DNA of 54,838 nucleotides, taken from assembly GCA_902168205.1 (NCBI GenBank), contig CABHOK010000010.1, positions 1 to 54,838 on the forward strand, given 5' to 3'. The position numbers were made by a program, and so were the translations under genes. This document shows, in pieces, positions 35,916 to 45,237 of the stretch. The number at the start of each line of letters is the position of its first letter. The first letter of the stretch is position 1. Below the pieces are notes generated by a model. It did not search any database. It was not told where the DNA came from and saw only the letters and a list, made by a program, of their open reading frames with translations. Source of the DNA: an uncultured Chitinophaga sp. Lineage in GTDB: Bacteria > Bacteroidota > Bacteroidia > Cytophagales > Cyclobacteriaceae.

Positions 35916-36884
35916 ATGACTTTAGCAACGTTCATCGATACAATGAATACATGGGGACAGAATAAAGTCCCTTTTTTGTTTATGGTGGATTTCGAAATGG
36001 AGCAACCCATCATAAAAAAGCTGGATGAGATTGATAGCAGCACACTTCTATATGATATCAATGGCTTCTCGAATACATCAGCCGCTTCGCGAAATGTGTC
36101 GGGGCGTATCGATATATCTCCAATCTCGTTTGAAATCTATAAAAAGAAATTCGACCTGGTATACGATCGGTTGGCGTATGGGGATTCATTTCTCACAAAC
36201 CTTACTGTAAAAACTCCGATTACACTATATAGTTCACTAGAGGATTTATTTTATCAGAGTCGGGCCCGGTATAAAATCTGGATGAAAGACGAGCTCCTGG
36301 TATTTTCCCCGGAAACGTTTATCCAGGTAAAAGGGAAGAAAATTTTTTCGTACCCGATGAAGGGCACTATTGACGCCTCGTATCCGAACGCCAGCGAAGT
36401 AATTCTGAGTAACCGAAAAGAAGAAGCAGAACATACAACCATTGTGGATTTGATCCGGAATGATCTCAGTCAGGTAGCCATGCATGTAAACGTAAATCGT
36501 TTTCGCTATATTGAAGAAATAAAAACCAGTAACAAGAACTTGTTGCAGGTGAGCTCTGAAATTGTTGGTGATCTGCCAGACGATTACCGATCAACGTTGG
36601 GTGATATACTCGTAAAGTTACTTCCGGCAGGTTCCATCAGCGGAGCTCCCAAAACTAAAACGGTAGAAATTATACAGCAAGCCGAGCAGGAGAAGCGCGG
36701 ATATTATACGGGTGTTGTGGGATATTTCGATGGCGAAGACCTGGATTGTGGAGTAATGATTCGTTTCATTGAAAAAAAGAACGGCACATTTTTTTACCGG
36801 AGTGGTGGTGGAATAACAACACAAAGTATAGCGGAGGCAGAGTATCAGGAAACCATAGATAAAGTATATGTCCCTGTTGATTGA
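35916..36884 (+). CDS. pabB: Aminodeoxychorismate synthase component I (PabB-like)
   Basis: A 322-residue chorismate-binding enzyme. The catalytic half is complete: KGTIDASYPNA, ILSNRKEEAEHTTIVDLIRN (Glu for chorismate), LPAGSISGAPKTKTVEIIQQ and GYYTGVVGYFDGEDLDCGVM. The roughly 120-residue N-terminal domain of full PabB/TrpE is largely missing, so it is shorter than the usual 450. It aminates chorismate on the way to folate; the glutaminase (PabA) is not in the window. It overlaps the next gene by 17 bp. Confidence 0.9.
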   Translation: MTLATFIDTMNTWGQNKVPFLFMVDFEMEQPIIKKLDEIDSSTLLYDINGFSNTSAASRNVSGRIDISPISFEIYKKKFDLVYDRLAYGDSFLTNLTVKTPITLYSSLEDLFYQSRARYKIWMKDELLVFSPETFIQVKGKKIFSYPMKGTIDASYPNASEVILSNRKEEAEHTTIVDLIRNDLSQVAMHVNVNRFRYIEEIKTSNKNLLQVSSEIVGDLPDDYRSTLGDILVKLLPAGSISGAPKTKTVEIIQQAEQEKRGYYTGVVGYFDGEDLDCGVMIRFIEKKNGTFFYRSGGGITTQSIAEAEYQETIDKVYVPVD

Positions 36885-37464
36885 ATCAATAAAATTATTG
36901 GACGGAACATTTTATAACCTATCGCATCATGAGCAGCGCATGAATCGTTCGTTGAAATCACTTTGTGGCGTTCACGATCATGTTGATCTGGAAGTACTCC
37001 TTTCGAAAGTAGACGTTCCGACTCAGGGGCTTTTTAAATGCCGCATTGTATACGATGATACTTCGCGTGAAATCGAATTTCAACCGTATCAATATAAAAA
37101 GATACAAAGTCTGCGTGTGGTAGAGCACGATCGAATCCATTACGAATTCAAGTATACCGACCGGAAACTGATAAACCGGTTGTATGAGCTTCGTAAGGAT
37201 TGTGATGACATACTGATTGTAAGACGTGGGTTTGTTACCGACTCATCGTACTCGAACATTGTGTTCAGAAAAAATAATCACTGGGTTACACCATGGTCTG
37301 CTTTGTTGAAAGGTACGCAGCGGCAGAAGTTGCTGGATCAGAATATTATTCAGGAAGATGATATCCGGTTGGAGGACATCCGTACGTTTCAGTCTTTTAA
37401 ACTCATCAACGCCATGTTTGAATTTGACGGAGATGAGATTGACGTATCCAACATAGTTTTTTAG
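36868..37464 (+). CDS. pabC: Class IV aminotransferase (PabC-like aminodeoxychorismate lyase)
   Basis: A 198-residue PLP-fold class IV protein: the start LLDGTFYNLSHHEQRMNRSL, KYTDRKLINRLYELR (likely Schiff-base Lys) and FVTDSSYSNIVFRKNNHWVT and LLKGTQRQKLLD. Shorter than the usual 270 but typical of compact Bacteroidota members. Overlap with pabB supports the role in p-aminobenzoate release. No other aminotransferase context. Confidence 0.85.
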   Translation: MSLLIESIKLLDGTFYNLSHHEQRMNRSLKSLCGVHDHVDLEVLLSKVDVPTQGLFKCRIVYDDTSREIEFQPYQYKKIQSLRVVEHDRIHYEFKYTDRKLINRLYELRKDCDDILIVRRGFVTDSSYSNIVFRKNNHWVTPWSALLKGTQRQKLLDQNIIQEDDIRLEDIRTFQSFKLINAMFEFDGDEIDVSNIVF

Positions 37465-37468
37465 TTTT

Positions 37469-37503
37469 AGGCAGGAATCATTTTTGTAAATAGCATTCTG
37501 CCT
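37469..37503 (+). promoter_or_regulatory. Hairpin before the OmpA/PD40 gene
   Basis: AGGCAG with AAT (bulged G) pairs with ATTCTGCCT around a 16-base loop, ending just before the first ATG (37508) and 20 bp before the likely start at 37523. It may end pabC transcription or mask the start region; no T-run. Confidence 0.4.
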
Positions 37504-37522
37504 GTTAATGAACACTGCTTCA

Positions 37523-39442
37523 ATGAAACGCCTTTTCTTTTTTTTCTTTACACTGTTTGCATTATCTGCTACAGCCCAGGTACAACTTAGCACCAAGTCT
37601 AAAAAGGCGATAGAATTTTATACACAAGCCGATAACTATCGGGTACGCGGACAATTCAGTCAGGCAATAAGTTTACTAAATCAGGCGATCGAGAAAGACG
37701 ATAATTTTGTGGAGGCTTACTACCGTCTCGGACTCGTGTATTTGAACATGAAGAGTTATCCGGATGCACTGAAGAATTTTGAAAAGGGATTGAGCCTGAC
37801 AAACGACCTACGTAAACAAAAAGTATTTTGGTATGATATGGGCGAGGCCTATATGTCTATAGGAGAATACGAGAAGGCAATGAAGGTGCTGAGCGCTTTT
37901 GTCAATAACGAGACACAAAATAAACAGAAGGCCGATCGTGCTGCTTCATTATTCAAAAGTGCAGAGTTTGCTTTCAAGAATAAGGACAATGCATCAGCGT
38001 ATAAGCAAAAGCCATTGAGCGATACGGTGAATAGTTTTCCTATGCAATACTTTCCGGTGCTCACGGCAGATCAGCAGCAATTGATTTTTACACGGAGAAT
38101 AAGCAACGATCCGAATGCAGATGAAGATCTGGTGGTATCCAAAAAGAATTCGCAAGGCCGATGGATGACTCCGGTTTCTATTTCTAAAAATATCAACACC
38201 CGCTTGAACGAAGGCACGTGTGCTATATCTGCAGACGGCCGTAACCTGATCTTTACATCGTGTATAGGTCGCGAAGGTTTTGGTAGTTGTGATTTGTTTG
38301 AAAGTAAAAAGATAGGCGATGATTGGACAGAGCCGAAGAACCTCGGTCCTAATGTAAATACAGGCGCATGGGAATCGCAGCCAACGCTTTCTGCAGATGG
38401 CCGAACGCTATATTTCGTTTCCGATAGGAGGGCTGGACTCGGTCGGAGAGATATATGGGTATCAACACAGGACGAATTTGGAAAATGGACAAAAGCAATT
38501 AATGCCGGCAAACCGATAAACTCTGCTTTTGATGAGATCTCACCATTCATTCACGCGAACAATAAGACACTATATTTTGCTTCAAACGGTCTGCCTGGTT
38601 TTGGTGGTTACGATTTATACTCGGTAGAGAAAGATTCCACAGGATGGACCGCTCCTAAAAATATAGGGGCACCGATTAACAATCACGATGATCAGTTCTC
38701 TTTGTTTATTACTGCTGACGGGAAGAAGGGGTACTATTCACATGAAGAAATTGTAAGTCCAGGTTCCACCAGGAGCAGAATATTTGAATTACAGATTCCG
38801 GAGGAAAGCCAGGTAAAATATAGGAGTAATTATGTAACGGGTATTGTTCGCGATAAGAAGACAAGGCAAGTGTTATCTGCAGATATAGAGCTCATCAACA
38901 TCTCAAAGAACCATACAGAATCGTTGGTGAAATCTGATTCTGTCAGTGGCGAATACCTCATCGTGTTAACACAAGGTGCAGACTATGCTTTGTACGTTAA
39001 TAAAAAACAATACTTGTTCAAGAGTCTTCACTTTAACTATAAAGAGTCCTTCGATTTCCAGCCGATCGTATTGGATATAGATTTGGAGAAAGCATCTATA
39101 GGATCGACCGTTATACTAAATAATATTTTCTTCGACCTTGATAAATATGAACTAAAGGACAATTCCATCACGGAGCTCAAAAAAATAATTCGCTTCCTCA
39201 CAGAAAATCCAAAGATCAGAGTTGAAATTGGAGGGCACACCGATAACTTAGGATCGGCATCGTATAACAAGCAGCTTTCCGAAAAACGTGCATCAGCCGT
39301 TTACAATTACCTTACCGCGAATGGCATTGAGAAGAGTAGGCTTACGCCCAAAGGGTATGGTCCTGATCAACCCATTTCACCTAACGACACAGAAGCGTCA
39401 CGCCAGCTTAATCGAAGAATTGAATTCAAGATCATCAAGTGA
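37523..39442 (+). CDS. OmpA-family envelope protein with TPR and PD40 repeats
   Basis: From 37523, 639 residues with signal MKRLFFFFFTLFALSATAQ. Domains: three or so TPR helices pairs (about 30-130, FSQAISLLNQAIEKDDNFVE), a WD40-like PD40 beta propeller (NADEDLVVSKKN; SADGRTLYFVSDRRAGLGRR; ASNGLPGFGGYDLYS), a carboxypeptidase-regulatory-like domain (VTGIVRDKKTRQVLSADIEL) and a C-terminal OmpA peptidoglycan-binding domain (IEIGGHTDNLGSASYNKQLS, ending RRIEFKIIK). It links outer membrane and peptidoglycan. Similar proteins occur near gliding and type IX secretion genes; none are nearby here. Confidence 0.92.
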   Translation: MKRLFFFFFTLFALSATAQVQLSTKSKKAIEFYTQADNYRVRGQFSQAISLLNQAIEKDDNFVEAYYRLGLVYLNMKSYPDALKNFEKGLSLTNDLRKQKVFWYDMGEAYMSIGEYEKAMKVLSAFVNNETQNKQKADRAASLFKSAEFAFKNKDNASAYKQKPLSDTVNSFPMQYFPVLTADQQQLIFTRRISNDPNADEDLVVSKKNSQGRWMTPVSISKNINTRLNEGTCAISADGRNLIFTSCIGREGFGSCDLFESKKIGDDWTEPKNLGPNVNTGAWESQPTLSADGRTLYFVSDRRAGLGRRDIWVSTQDEFGKWTKAINAGKPINSAFDEISPFIHANNKTLYFASNGLPGFGGYDLYSVEKDSTGWTAPKNIGAPINNHDDQFSLFITADGKKGYYSHEEIVSPGSTRSRIFELQIPEESQVKYRSNYVTGIVRDKKTRQVLSADIELINISKNHTESLVKSDSVSGEYLIVLTQGADYALYVNKKQYLFKSLHFNYKESFDFQPIVLDIDLEKASIGSTVILNNIFFDLDKYELKDNSITELKKIIRFLTENPKIRVEIGGHTDNLGSASYNKQLSEKRASAVYNYLTANGIEKSRLTPKGYGPDQPISPNDTEASRQLNRRIEFKIIK

Positions 39443-39846
39443 TCAGCTTTAGTCTTCGACCTCTTATAATAATCAATTTTTTCAAGGAAAAACGTGCATA
39501 GCCGCTCCGGCATTGCGAACGTATTATTGAGGGCAACATACACCAAAATGGTAGGGTTTTGGTCCGGAAATTCTCACCTGTCAAAGAAGAGCCCGGTATG
39601 AATTGAATTCATATCACGAAGTTATTACTATCTGTTTCTCACCCAATTCCATGCAATGTCTTAACCGATTGTTTAAACATCTTTTAAATACTAACAACAA
39701 TTAGGGCAATCATTTAAAATAACCTCAATAGAGGTATTTTTTTGATATGAAAATACTAAATTTTGAGGTACTCACCTTTCGTGAGTTATTATTTTGTTAT
39801 AAGTTTGATCGCGTATTTAAATTTTCATTAACCTAAATTTTACAGT
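39443..39846. other. 404-bp leader region upstream of the SusC gene
   Basis: No gene. Holds GAATTGAATTC at about 39600, a weak hairpin with T-run (ACCTC..GAGGT then seven Ts, 39722-39743) that could end or attenuate transcription, the promoter at 39777-39807, and an AT-rich leader. The rest shows nothing recognisable. Confidence 0.5.
39777..39807 (+). promoter_or_regulatory. Promoter of the SusC/SusD unit
   Basis: TTTC (one change from TTTG) with 19 bp, then TAAGTTTG, a perfect -7 box. The start would be about 35 bp before the SusC start codon. Confidence 0.6.
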
Positions 39847-42800
39847 ATGAAGAGAATTCTACTCGTATGCTTAACAGCGGTGTTTGCATTCGCCAGTAGC
39901 GAATTGTGGGCACAGGAGCGAACGGTCTCCGGTCGGGTTACCTCTGCAGAAGACGGATCAGGTCTTCCGGGGGTAAACGTTGTAGTTAAAGGTACCACTA
40001 TCGGAACCGTAACCGACATTGACGGAAAATATTCCGTTACTGTTCCTGCCGGCAACGGTACATTAGTTTTCACATTTATAGGCTTGACTACTCAAGAGAT
40101 TGAGATCGGTGATCGAAGCTCGATTGATGTTCCTATGAGTCAAGATGCTAAACAGCTCAACGAAGTTGTTGTAACTGCCTTGGGTATATCTAGAGAGAAA
40201 GAGTCACTAGGTTATGCCGTTTCTCAGGTTGGAGGCGAAAACCTTGCACAAGTTAATCAGACGAATGTCATCAACTCGCTTTCAGGGAGAGTTGCAGGTG
40301 TGCAAGTAACAGGTGCTAGTGGCAATATGGGGGGATCCTCAAGAATAACTATTCGTGGGATAAACTCGCTTACCGGAAACAACTCACCACTTTTCGTTGT
40401 CGATGGTGTTATACTCAATAACAGTGACTATAACTCCGTAAATGCTGCACGAGGAGCAGGCGGATACGACTACGGTAACTTGGCGCAAGATATTAATCCA
40501 GAAGATATAGAATCTGTATCGGTTTTGAAAGGTCCTAATGCCGCTGCGCAGTATGGCTCTCGTGGTGCAAATGGTGTGATCATGATTACCACAAAAAAAG
40601 GGACTCGTAAAGGGCTCGGGGTTAAAATTAATTCAGGAGTATCATTTGATAAGATCTATATCCTCCCCAAATACCAAAGATTATACGGTGGTGGTATTGC
40701 GGTACCAGATGCAGATGGTGGAGTAGATGGTTTTGCACAGCAAAATATAAATGGAACAAACTATTCGATAGTTGACTACGCAACTGATGAGAGCTGGGGA
40801 CCTCGCTATAACGGTCAGCAAGTATTGCATTGGAATTCATTTGACTCTTGGGATACACAAAACTATCTGAAGCCAAGGGAATGGAAAGCTCCTGAGAATG
40901 ATGTAAGATCATTCTTCAATACAGGAGTTACTGTTACAAACAATGTTGAGCTTACTGGTGGTAATGAAACTTCTGGATTTAGATTGTCCTATACCAGAAT
41001 GGATCTGAAAGGATACATGCCTAATGGTAAACTTGATAGAAATACTATAAACTTCAGTGGTAATACCAAGTTAGGTAAAATCGTAGAGGCCTTCACCAAT
41101 TTTAACTACGTTAAGAATGAAGCCACAGGCAGGCCTTCTACTGGCTACGATGATAATAATATTATGCAAAAATTCAACCAGTGGGGACAACGCCAGTTGG
41201 ATATGGAAGAGCTGAAAGCTTACAAAAATCCTGATGGATCACAACGTACTTGGAACCGTGTTTCTTGGGATGATGCGACTCCGAACTATTCTGACAACCC
41301 ATACTGGACTCGTTATGAAAATTTTCAAAATGACACGCGTAATAGGTTTTACGGAAACGTAGGTGCTCAGGTATCCATTACAAATTGGTTAAAGTTCAAA
41401 ACAACTATCAATGCCGATTACTACAATCAGCGTGAAATGGAACGTGTTGCTATTGGATCTCAAGCACAACCTAAGTACTATGAAGGTGTAAGAGAATTCC
41501 TAGAGACTAATGCGGAATTTATGTTTTTACTTAATAAGAAGATTGGTCAGAATTTCGACCTGGTGGGTAACTTCGGAGGTAACAGAATGGACCAAAAGTA
41601 TAACTCTAATCTTGCTCAAACACAAGGTGGACTTGTGCTTCCTAACTTCTTTAATTTAAGTAATGCGGTGTCAGGAGTTGCTGTGACAGATAACGACAGA
41701 AAAAAAAGAATTAATAGCTTGTTTGGAGGTGTTAGTCTTGGATATAAAAATACATTGTACTTAGAGTTGATGGGAAGAAAGGATTGGTCTTCAGCTCTTA
41801 CAGTTCCGTCAGGCGGTGATTCTAAGAATGGCTATTTTTATCCTGCAGTAAATACGAGTTTTGTGTTTACAAATATGCCAGCTCTCAATTCACTTAATTG
41901 GTTGACTGAGGGTAAAATTCGAGCTGGTTGGGCCGAAGTAGGCAACGACACAGATGCCTACAATAATAACCTCATATACAATGCGGATTTAAATGATGAT
42001 GGTTACCCATATACATTTGGTGGCGTTCCTTTGTATAGTGTTGCTAACACAAAAAACAATCCTAAACTAGAGGCTGAAAGAGTTAATTCATTTGAGATTG
42101 GTACTCAATTAAATTTTTTAGACAATAGAATTTCGTTGGATTTCACTTACTACACTAAAAAGTCTACAAATCTTATTCTCCCGCTGCAGGTGTCTGGCGC
42201 GACAGGCGTGAGTTATGTATTTGCTAATACTGGGGAGATGACAAATAAAGGTTTTGAAGTTATGCTGACTGGTACCCCGGTGAAAATGGATAACGGACTT
42301 CAGTGGGATATTACTGTAAACTGGGCTAAGAATGAAAATGAGATTACTAAGTTATATGAGGACTTAGGGACCTACAATTTAACTAACGCTCCTTTTTCAG
42401 TTACTTTAAATGCAATGCTGGGAGAATCTTATGGATCTATCCGTGGGACGGACTTCTTGTATGATTCTGAAGGAAATAAAGTTGTTAATGCAAATGGTCG
42501 TTATAGAGCGTCTGCTATAAAAACGATTGGAAACATTCTTCCCGATTGGACAGGCGGTATAACTAATACTTTCCGATTTAAGGGAATTGAATTATCAGCT
42601 TTGATTGATATCAGACACGGTGGTGAATTCTTCTCAACAACCCATATGTGGGGAACGTATAGCGGTATACTCGAGAAAACTGCAGCTAATAACATCCGTG
42701 AAGAAGGTATTGTGCTTGATGGCGCAGTAGTACAACTTGTTAATGGAACGCCTGTTGTAAACGAAGATGGAACTGTTCAAACTTCTGGTCCAAACACAAC

Positions 42801-43107
42801 GTCTATTTCTGCTGTGCGTTGGGCGGCTGATCACTATAGCGGTCCCGCAAAACAAAATGTATTTGATGCAAGCTACGTGAAGCTGAGAGAAGTGCGTCTC
42901 GGCTATACCATTCCATCAAGATTTACGGGTCCAGTAAGAAATGTAAAAATATCAGCTTATGGACGCAACCTTGCTATTTGGGGATCTGATGCAACGGACT
43001 ATGTTGATCCTGAAAATACAACGAGCTCTGGAAATATTCAGGGAATTGAAGGTGGAGCCCTTCCAAGTTTAAGAAGCTACGGATTCAATGTGAGCTTCGG
43101 ATTCTAA
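39847..43107 (+). CDS. SusC/RagA-family TonB-linked outer membrane transporter
   Basis: A 1086-residue protein with signal peptide (MKRILLVCLTAVFAFASSEL), N-terminal CarbopepD-regulatory-like domain (TVSGRVTSAEDGSGLPGVNV), then a plug (SLSGRVAGVQVTGASGNMGG; ITIRGINSLTGNNSPLFVVD) and a long beta-barrel ending YGFNVSFGF with terminal Phe. It takes up large ligands with its SusD partner, powered by TonB; the ligand is unknown. The C-terminal domain and frame are intact. Its stop is immediately followed by the SusD gene. Confidence 0.96.
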   Translation: MKRILLVCLTAVFAFASSELWAQERTVSGRVTSAEDGSGLPGVNVVVKGTTIGTVTDIDGKYSVTVPAGNGTLVFTFIGLTTQEIEIGDRSSIDVPMSQDAKQLNEVVVTALGISREKESLGYAVSQVGGENLAQVNQTNVINSLSGRVAGVQVTGASGNMGGSSRITIRGINSLTGNNSPLFVVDGVILNNSDYNSVNAARGAGGYDYGNLAQDINPEDIESVSVLKGPNAAAQYGSRGANGVIMITTKKGTRKGLGVKINSGVSFDKIYILPKYQRLYGGGIAVPDADGGVDGFAQQNINGTNYSIVDYATDESWGPRYNGQQVLHWNSFDSWDTQNYLKPREWKAPENDVRSFFNTGVTVTNNVELTGGNETSGFRLSYTRMDLKGYMPNGKLDRNTINFSGNTKLGKIVEAFTNFNYVKNEATGRPSTGYDDNNIMQKFNQWGQRQLDMEELKAYKNPDGSQRTWNRVSWDDATPNYSDNPYWTRYENFQNDTRNRFYGNVGAQVSITNWLKFKTTINADYYNQREMERVAIGSQAQPKYYEGVREFLETNAEFMFLLNKKIGQNFDLVGNFGGNRMDQKYNSNLAQTQGGLVLPNFFNLSNAVSGVAVTDNDRKKRINSLFGGVSLGYKNTLYLELMGRKDWSSALTVPSGGDSKNGYFYPAVNTSFVFTNMPALNSLNWLTEGKIRAGWAEVGNDTDAYNNNLIYNADLNDDGYPYTFGGVPLYSVANTKNNPKLEAERVNSFEIGTQLNFLDNRISLDFTYYTKKSTNLILPLQVSGATGVSYVFANTGEMTNKGFEVMLTGTPVKMDNGLQWDITVNWAKNENEITKLYEDLGTYNLTNAPFSVTLNAMLGESYGSIRGTDFLYDSEGNKVVNANGRYRASAIKTIGNILPDWTGGITNTFRFKGIELSALIDIRHGGEFFSTTHMWGTYSGILEKTAANNIREEGIVLDGAVVQLVNGTPVVNEDGTVQTSGPNTTSISAVRWAADHYSGPAKQNVFDASYVKLREVRLGYTIPSRFTGPVRNVKISAYGRNLAIWGSDATDYVDPENTTSSGNIQGIEGGALPSLRSYGFNVSFGF

Positions 43108-43131
43108 ATGATTAACTCAAACGTAAATTCT

Positions 43132-44658
43132 ATGAAGAAAATATTTTATAGGAAAGGATTCGCGATAGTGGTACTACTGCTCATCCTTGCATCCTGTACA
43201 GAAAATTTGGATGAGATCAACACTGACCCAAACAACCCTACTGAAGTTGATCCTGCATACTTAATGGCAAACGCTCAAAAAGGTTTGTTAGATGATATAT
43301 ATGACGAATGGTTTAGCGGGCGTCAGAGCTATCTGTATGCACAATATTTTGCTCAACGCAACTATACCGAGGAGGATCGCTATCAATTACGTCAGGCTAC
43401 AAATAATACATACTGGACTCGCATCTATGGTGATGTAATGGATCTTGTAGAGGTAATTAAGCTTAACGAAGAATTGGGTGAAGAAGGTAACGCTAACCAG
43501 ATAGCAGCTGCCAGAATTCTGAAAGCATGGGCCATGCAAATAATGACTGATACGTATGGCGATATTCCATACTTCGAGGCATTTAAAGCAGAAGGAGATG
43601 TATCTCCAGCCTATACTCCACAGAATGAAATCTACGCTGACCTCATAAAAGAATTAACTGAGGCTTCAGCCCAAATCGATATAGCTAAACCTGTATTTAC
43701 TTCTGGCGATATCATCTATGGTGGTGATGCTGCTAAATGGAAGAAGTTTGCAAACTCATTGAAGATGCGTGTAGCCATCCGGTTGTCAGGTGTAGATTCT
43801 AACTACAAAACCTATATCGACCAGGCTGTTGCTGCAGGTGTTTTTGAAAGCAATGACGACAATGCAACATTCAGATTCTTAGGTGAAACTCCAAATGCGG
43901 CTCCGCTTTACGATGCATATTATTTCTCTAATAGAAATGACTTTACATTGTCAAAAACATTTGTTGACCTGTTAAAAGGTGATGACGATACAGTGAACGG
44001 AAAAACAAATCCATTCGGAGGTATCTTCGATCCACGCCTTCCATTGTGGGGTGAACCAGTTAACGGTGTATACCTGGGTATGCCATACGGAATACCAAAC
44101 GACCTGACCGCTGGTCCTCGTCCATTGGCGATCGATTTCACAAAAGGTGGTCTTGTTACTTCCGGTACATTGGCATTAACCTATATGGACTATGCTGAGG
44201 TCTGCTTTATCCTTTCAGAAGTAAATAACTGGGATCAGGAGTGGTATGAAAAAGGAGTAGCTGCCTCTTTGGAGCACTGGGGTAATGAAGCATCTGAGGC
44301 GGGTAACCTGCCTTCGGATTACGATGATCAGGTAGCTGATTACCTGGCTGCAATTCCTGCTGCTTCTCAGGAAACTGTTCTTACTCAGAAATATATAGCT
44401 TTATTCCTGCAAGGATATGAAGCATGGGCTGAGCTGAGACGTACAGGTTTCCCTAAGACTGTGGTTCGTCCTGGTGAAATATCTTATGTAACATCAGGTG
44501 GAACACAAGTTAAATTCGAACCACTTGTTGGTGATGATATCCCAAGCAGAATTAACTATCCTGAGGTTGAGCAAAGCCTGAACCCTGCAAGCTACAAAGA
44601 AGCTGTAGCAAGAATGGGTGCAGACAACCTACAGACTAAAGTATGGTGGAATCAATAA
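43132..44658 (+). CDS. SusD/RagB-family outer-membrane lipoprotein
   Basis: From ATG at 43132, 508 residues, lipobox LILASC with Cys22. The opening TENLDEINTDPNNPTEVDPA and helices (WAMQIMTDTYGDIPYFEAFK) and late YWRT-like LRRTGFPKTVVRPGE fit the SusD_2 type. It caps the SusC barrel and binds substrate. Alternate start at 43108 would add eight residues. A strong terminator follows. Confidence 0.95.
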   Translation: MKKIFYRKGFAIVVLLLILASCTENLDEINTDPNNPTEVDPAYLMANAQKGLLDDIYDEWFSGRQSYLYAQYFAQRNYTEEDRYQLRQATNNTYWTRIYGDVMDLVEVIKLNEELGEEGNANQIAAARILKAWAMQIMTDTYGDIPYFEAFKAEGDVSPAYTPQNEIYADLIKELTEASAQIDIAKPVFTSGDIIYGGDAAKWKKFANSLKMRVAIRLSGVDSNYKTYIDQAVAAGVFESNDDNATFRFLGETPNAAPLYDAYYFSNRNDFTLSKTFVDLLKGDDDTVNGKTNPFGGIFDPRLPLWGEPVNGVYLGMPYGIPNDLTAGPRPLAIDFTKGGLVTSGTLALTYMDYAEVCFILSEVNNWDQEWYEKGVAASLEHWGNEASEAGNLPSDYDDQVADYLAAIPAASQETVLTQKYIALFLQGYEAWAELRRTGFPKTVVRPGEISYVTSGGTQVKFEPLVGDDIPSRINYPEVEQSLNPASYKEAVARMGADNLQTKVWWNQ

Positions 44659-44681
44659 GATTTCATTGCTAATTGATATTG

Positions 44682-44715
44682 GAAGGCACCTTGAAAAAAG
44701 GTGCCTTCTTTTTTT
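44682..44715 (+). terminator. Terminator of the SusC/SusD unit
   Basis: An 11-bp stem (GAAGGCACCTT/AAGGTGCCTTC) with a GAAAA loop, then a run of seven or more Ts, 23 bp past the SusD stop. Confidence 0.95.
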
Positions 44716-44741
44716 CCATTTTATTCAGCAGTGCGATCGAT

Positions 44742-44749
44742 TATATTTG
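44742..44749 (+). promoter_or_regulatory. -7 element of queD promoter
   Basis: TATATTTG, perfect -7 box, 20 bp before the queD start at 44769; the -33 position reads TTT. Confidence 0.6.
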
Positions 44750-44768
44750 TGTTCAATTTCTAAAAGAA

Positions 44769-45188
44769 ATGCTCCACATCTCCCGCAAAGAACATTTCAA
44801 CGCTGCGCATAAACTTTATAATCCTCAATGGTCTAAAGAAAAGAACGTAGAGGTGTTTGGGCCTTGTGCAAATGAGAACTGGCATGGCCATAACTTTGAT
44901 CTCATCGTTACGGTAAAGGGCAAACCAGATCCCGATACGGGCTTTGTAGTTGATCTTAAAAAACTCAGTACGTTGATCCGCCAGGAGGTAATAGAAAAAC
45001 TCGACCATAAGAATCTCAATACCGATGTAGACTTCATGCACGGAAAGCTGGCAAGTTGTGAAAACCTGGTGGTAGAGATCTGGAAAATTCTGGACGCTAA
45101 ACTCGCCAGCATCACTTCATACGGTAAACTTCATTGCATCCGGCTATATGAAACTCCACGAAACTACGTGGAGTATTTTGGCGAATAG
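44769..45188 (+). CDS. queD: 6-carboxytetrahydropterin synthase
   Basis: From ATG at 44769, 139 residues. Zinc His ligands in RKEHFNAAHKLYNPQW and ENWHGHNFDLIVTVKG, catalytic Cys in FGPCANEN, plus ENLVVEIWKIL. It converts dihydroneopterin triphosphate into the pterin used by QueE. A longer in-frame start at 44673 overlaps the terminator and is unlikely. Confidence 0.94.
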   Translation: MLHISRKEHFNAAHKLYNPQWSKEKNVEVFGPCANENWHGHNFDLIVTVKGKPDPDTGFVVDLKKLSTLIRQEVIEKLDHKNLNTDVDFMHGKLASCENLVVEIWKILDAKLASITSYGKLHCIRLYETPRNYVEYFGE

Positions 45189-45237
45189 CGCTTAAAAATC
45201 GTACTTCGTGCCCGTAACAAGTACTTCTTTTTAAACG

